Shown here piece after piece: positions 5,788 to 6,416 of a DNA stretch of 6,416 nt (position 1 is the stretch's first letter; each line of letters starts with the position of its first letter). Location of the stretch: NCBI GenBank assembly GCA_964547415.1, contig CAZJNX010000243.1, positions 1-6,416 of the forward strand, in the 5' to 3' direction. The notes beneath the pieces are model-generated. The model searched no databases. It was given only the letters and a program-made list of their open reading frames with translations, and was not told the DNA's origin. Origin of the DNA: CAZJNX01 sp964547415. GTDB taxonomy: Bacteria > Pseudomonadota > Alphaproteobacteria > Rhizobiales > Amorphaceae. The translations under genes and the position numbers were made by a program.

Positions 5788-6249
5788 GGGCGACCGGGCG
5801 CGGCCGCGACGCCGGGAGCGGGGGTGGGGACGGCCAATCCCGCCGCGGTTTCCGTGGAGCCGGGAAGAAGGCCGGACCTTGCCCTTGCCACGGGACGCGT
5901 CGGGTTCCGCGGGCCGGCCCGACCGCGACCAGGCCGAACGGCACGGCGTCCGGCCGACGACCCTCGCCCGGGAAGGGTCCCCGTTCCGGGCACGCGACCG
6001 GCCACGGACGACAGCCGGGGCCGCCGGTCGCACGCGCACCGGGCCCGCGGGTCGCGCCCCTTCCGCCCGCCCCTTGCCCGACGAAGCGGAGCCGGGCATC
6101 GGGCGCCGAAAAAGCCGAACCTTTCCGGCTTCCACGTCCGCCAGCCAAGCAACGCGCGCCTCCTCGAAGCCACCAGCGGGCGTGGCGCGCGGCTGACGGC
6201 GCGCAACGCCCGCTTGCGCCCCACCCGTCCGTCGGCGAGCTGCTCGCTC
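5788..6249. other. Long gene-poor stretch after the kinase
   Basis: About 460 bases without a supportable gene. Open frames cross it on both strands, but their products are low-complexity strings rich in Arg, Pro, Ala, Gly and Ser with no ribosome binding sites and no family resemblance. They look like the product of scarce stop codons. Several short inverted repeats are present: GACCCT/AGGGTC (5959-5964, 5974-5979), GCGACCGGC/GCCGGTCGC (5994-6002, 6023-6031), AAGCCG/CGGCTT (6112-6117, 6126-6131) and GCGCAA/TTGCGC (6201-6206, 6214-6219). One or more may end the PepSY-regulator-kinase transcript, but none has a T-run. No tRNA or other known RNA was recognised. Confidence 0.6.
5994..6031. repeat. 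9-bp perfect inverted repeat with 20-base spacer
   Basis: GCGACCGGC (5994-6002) and GCCGGTCGC (6023-6031) are exact reverse complements. It lies about 210 bases after the kinase stop. It could be part of a transcription end or a protein-binding dyad, or chance at this GC content; nothing nearby settles the matter. Confidence 0.4.
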
Positions 6250-6297
6250 CGGGGTGCGGACCCTCGGGGCCCGTCCGCCCCGAGGGTCCGCACCCCG
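6250..6297. terminator. Perfect 21-bp hairpin with 6-base loop, possible bidirectional terminator
   Basis: The left arm (6250-6270, beginning CGGGGTGCGGACCC) and the right arm (6277-6297, ending GGGTCCGCACCCCG) are exact reverse complements around the loop CCGTCC. Each arm also contains a smaller self-complementary core (GGGT-GCGG-ACCC and its complement), so alternative folds exist. A stem this long and perfect is unlikely to be random. The commonest role for such a structure in a gene-poor gap is transcription termination, in either direction. No T-run follows on either strand, so a mobile-repeat or protein-binding role remains possible. Confidence 0.6.
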
Positions 6298-6385
6298 TCG
6301 GCCAGCATGTCCCTCCCGCGGCGCGGCTCGACCCTGAAGGCCTGCGCAGCCCTGCCGATCCCGCACGACATGGAGTGGACCTTCA

Positions 6386-6416
6386 CCACGCCCACGCCCA
6401 CGCCCACGCCCACGCC
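6386..6416. repeat. CCACGC hexamer tandem repeat cut by the window edge
   Basis: Five exact CCACGC copies run from 6386 to 6415 with one further base, and probably continue beyond the window. Being a hexamer it preserves any frame. Rightward it would read (His-Ala)n, (Thr-Pro)n or (Arg-Pro)n; leftward (Gly-Val)n, (Ala-Trp)n or (Arg-Gly)n. The leftward Ala-Trp frame meets TGA at 6385-6383. The rightward Thr-Pro frame is open from ATGs at 6307 and 6370, but neither has a ribosome binding site. Whether the repeat is coding cannot be decided from this window. Confidence 0.85.

Noticed and set aside
5879..6196. Rightward 105-codon frame starting at TTG
   Set aside because: No ribosome binding site, composition limited mainly to Arg, Pro, Ala, Ser, Gly and Thr, and codon third positions unlike those of the true genes.
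4342..6366. 674-codon leftward open frame opposite the kinase
   Set aside because: It is antisense to clear kinase domains, its product is Arg/Gly/Ala-rich with no family pattern, and such frames are expected where stop codons are rare.
5667..6413. Leftward open frame of 248 codons at the right end
   Set aside because: It enters the kinase antisense, lacks a ribosome binding site and recognisable motifs, and is interrupted in sense by the perfect hairpin at 6250-6297.
6386..6416. CRISPR array
   Set aside because: The repeats are short head-to-tail hexamers without spacers.

Overview
The window is very GC-rich, nearly every gap-free stretch is coding, and codon third positions are mostly G or C. 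The left third carries hrcA facing away from rph and rdgB, a gene order familiar from Alphaproteobacteria. Together with the protein sequences this points to a high-GC alphaproteobacterium, perhaps of the Hyphomicrobiales or a nearby order. The genus cannot be named from the window alone.

Left region (1-1978): the N-terminal part of the heat-shock repressor gene hrcA runs leftward off the window. A short divergent control region (461-587) separates it from rph (RNase PH) and rdgB (house-cleaning (d)ITP/XTP pyrophosphatase). rph and rdgB overlap by one base. This is conserved housekeeping material. The usual next gene in many relatives, hemW, is absent. Instead rdgB is followed by about 200 bases without a gene and a GC-rich hairpin that separates it from a convergent gene.

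Middle region (2184-5787): two divergent transcription units form what looks like one functional module. Leftward is a PepSY_2-type periplasmic protein, followed with a 4-base overlap by a four-helix b-type cytochrome (cytochrome b561/COG3658-like). The cytochrome has a histidine-bearing octapeptide repeat inserted between its third and fourth membrane helices. Rightward are a second small exported PepSY protein, an OmpR/PhoB-type response regulator and a PhoQ-like sensor kinase, joined by ATGA and TTGA overlaps. The 130-base gap between the units holds a perfect GTCAGC-N5-GTCAGC direct repeat with the 11-base period expected of an OmpR-family binding site. My reading is that the kinase and regulator sense an envelope signal, perhaps redox or metal related. 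The PepSY proteins would then act as periplasmic modulators, and the regulator would control both itself and the cytochrome unit. This is inference from context and is not demonstrated.

Right region (5788-6416): about 630 bases with no convincing gene, although long spurious open frames cross it because stop codons are rare at this GC content. It contains several inverted repeats, including one perfect 21-base-pair stem with a 6-base loop, and it ends in a CCACGC hexamer repeat cut by the window edge.

The most interesting points are the redox/PepSY/two-component module with its putative shared operator, the histidine-repeat insertion in the cytochrome, and the unexplained hairpin-rich right end. 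I saw no mobile element, CRISPR array, tRNA or rRNA.
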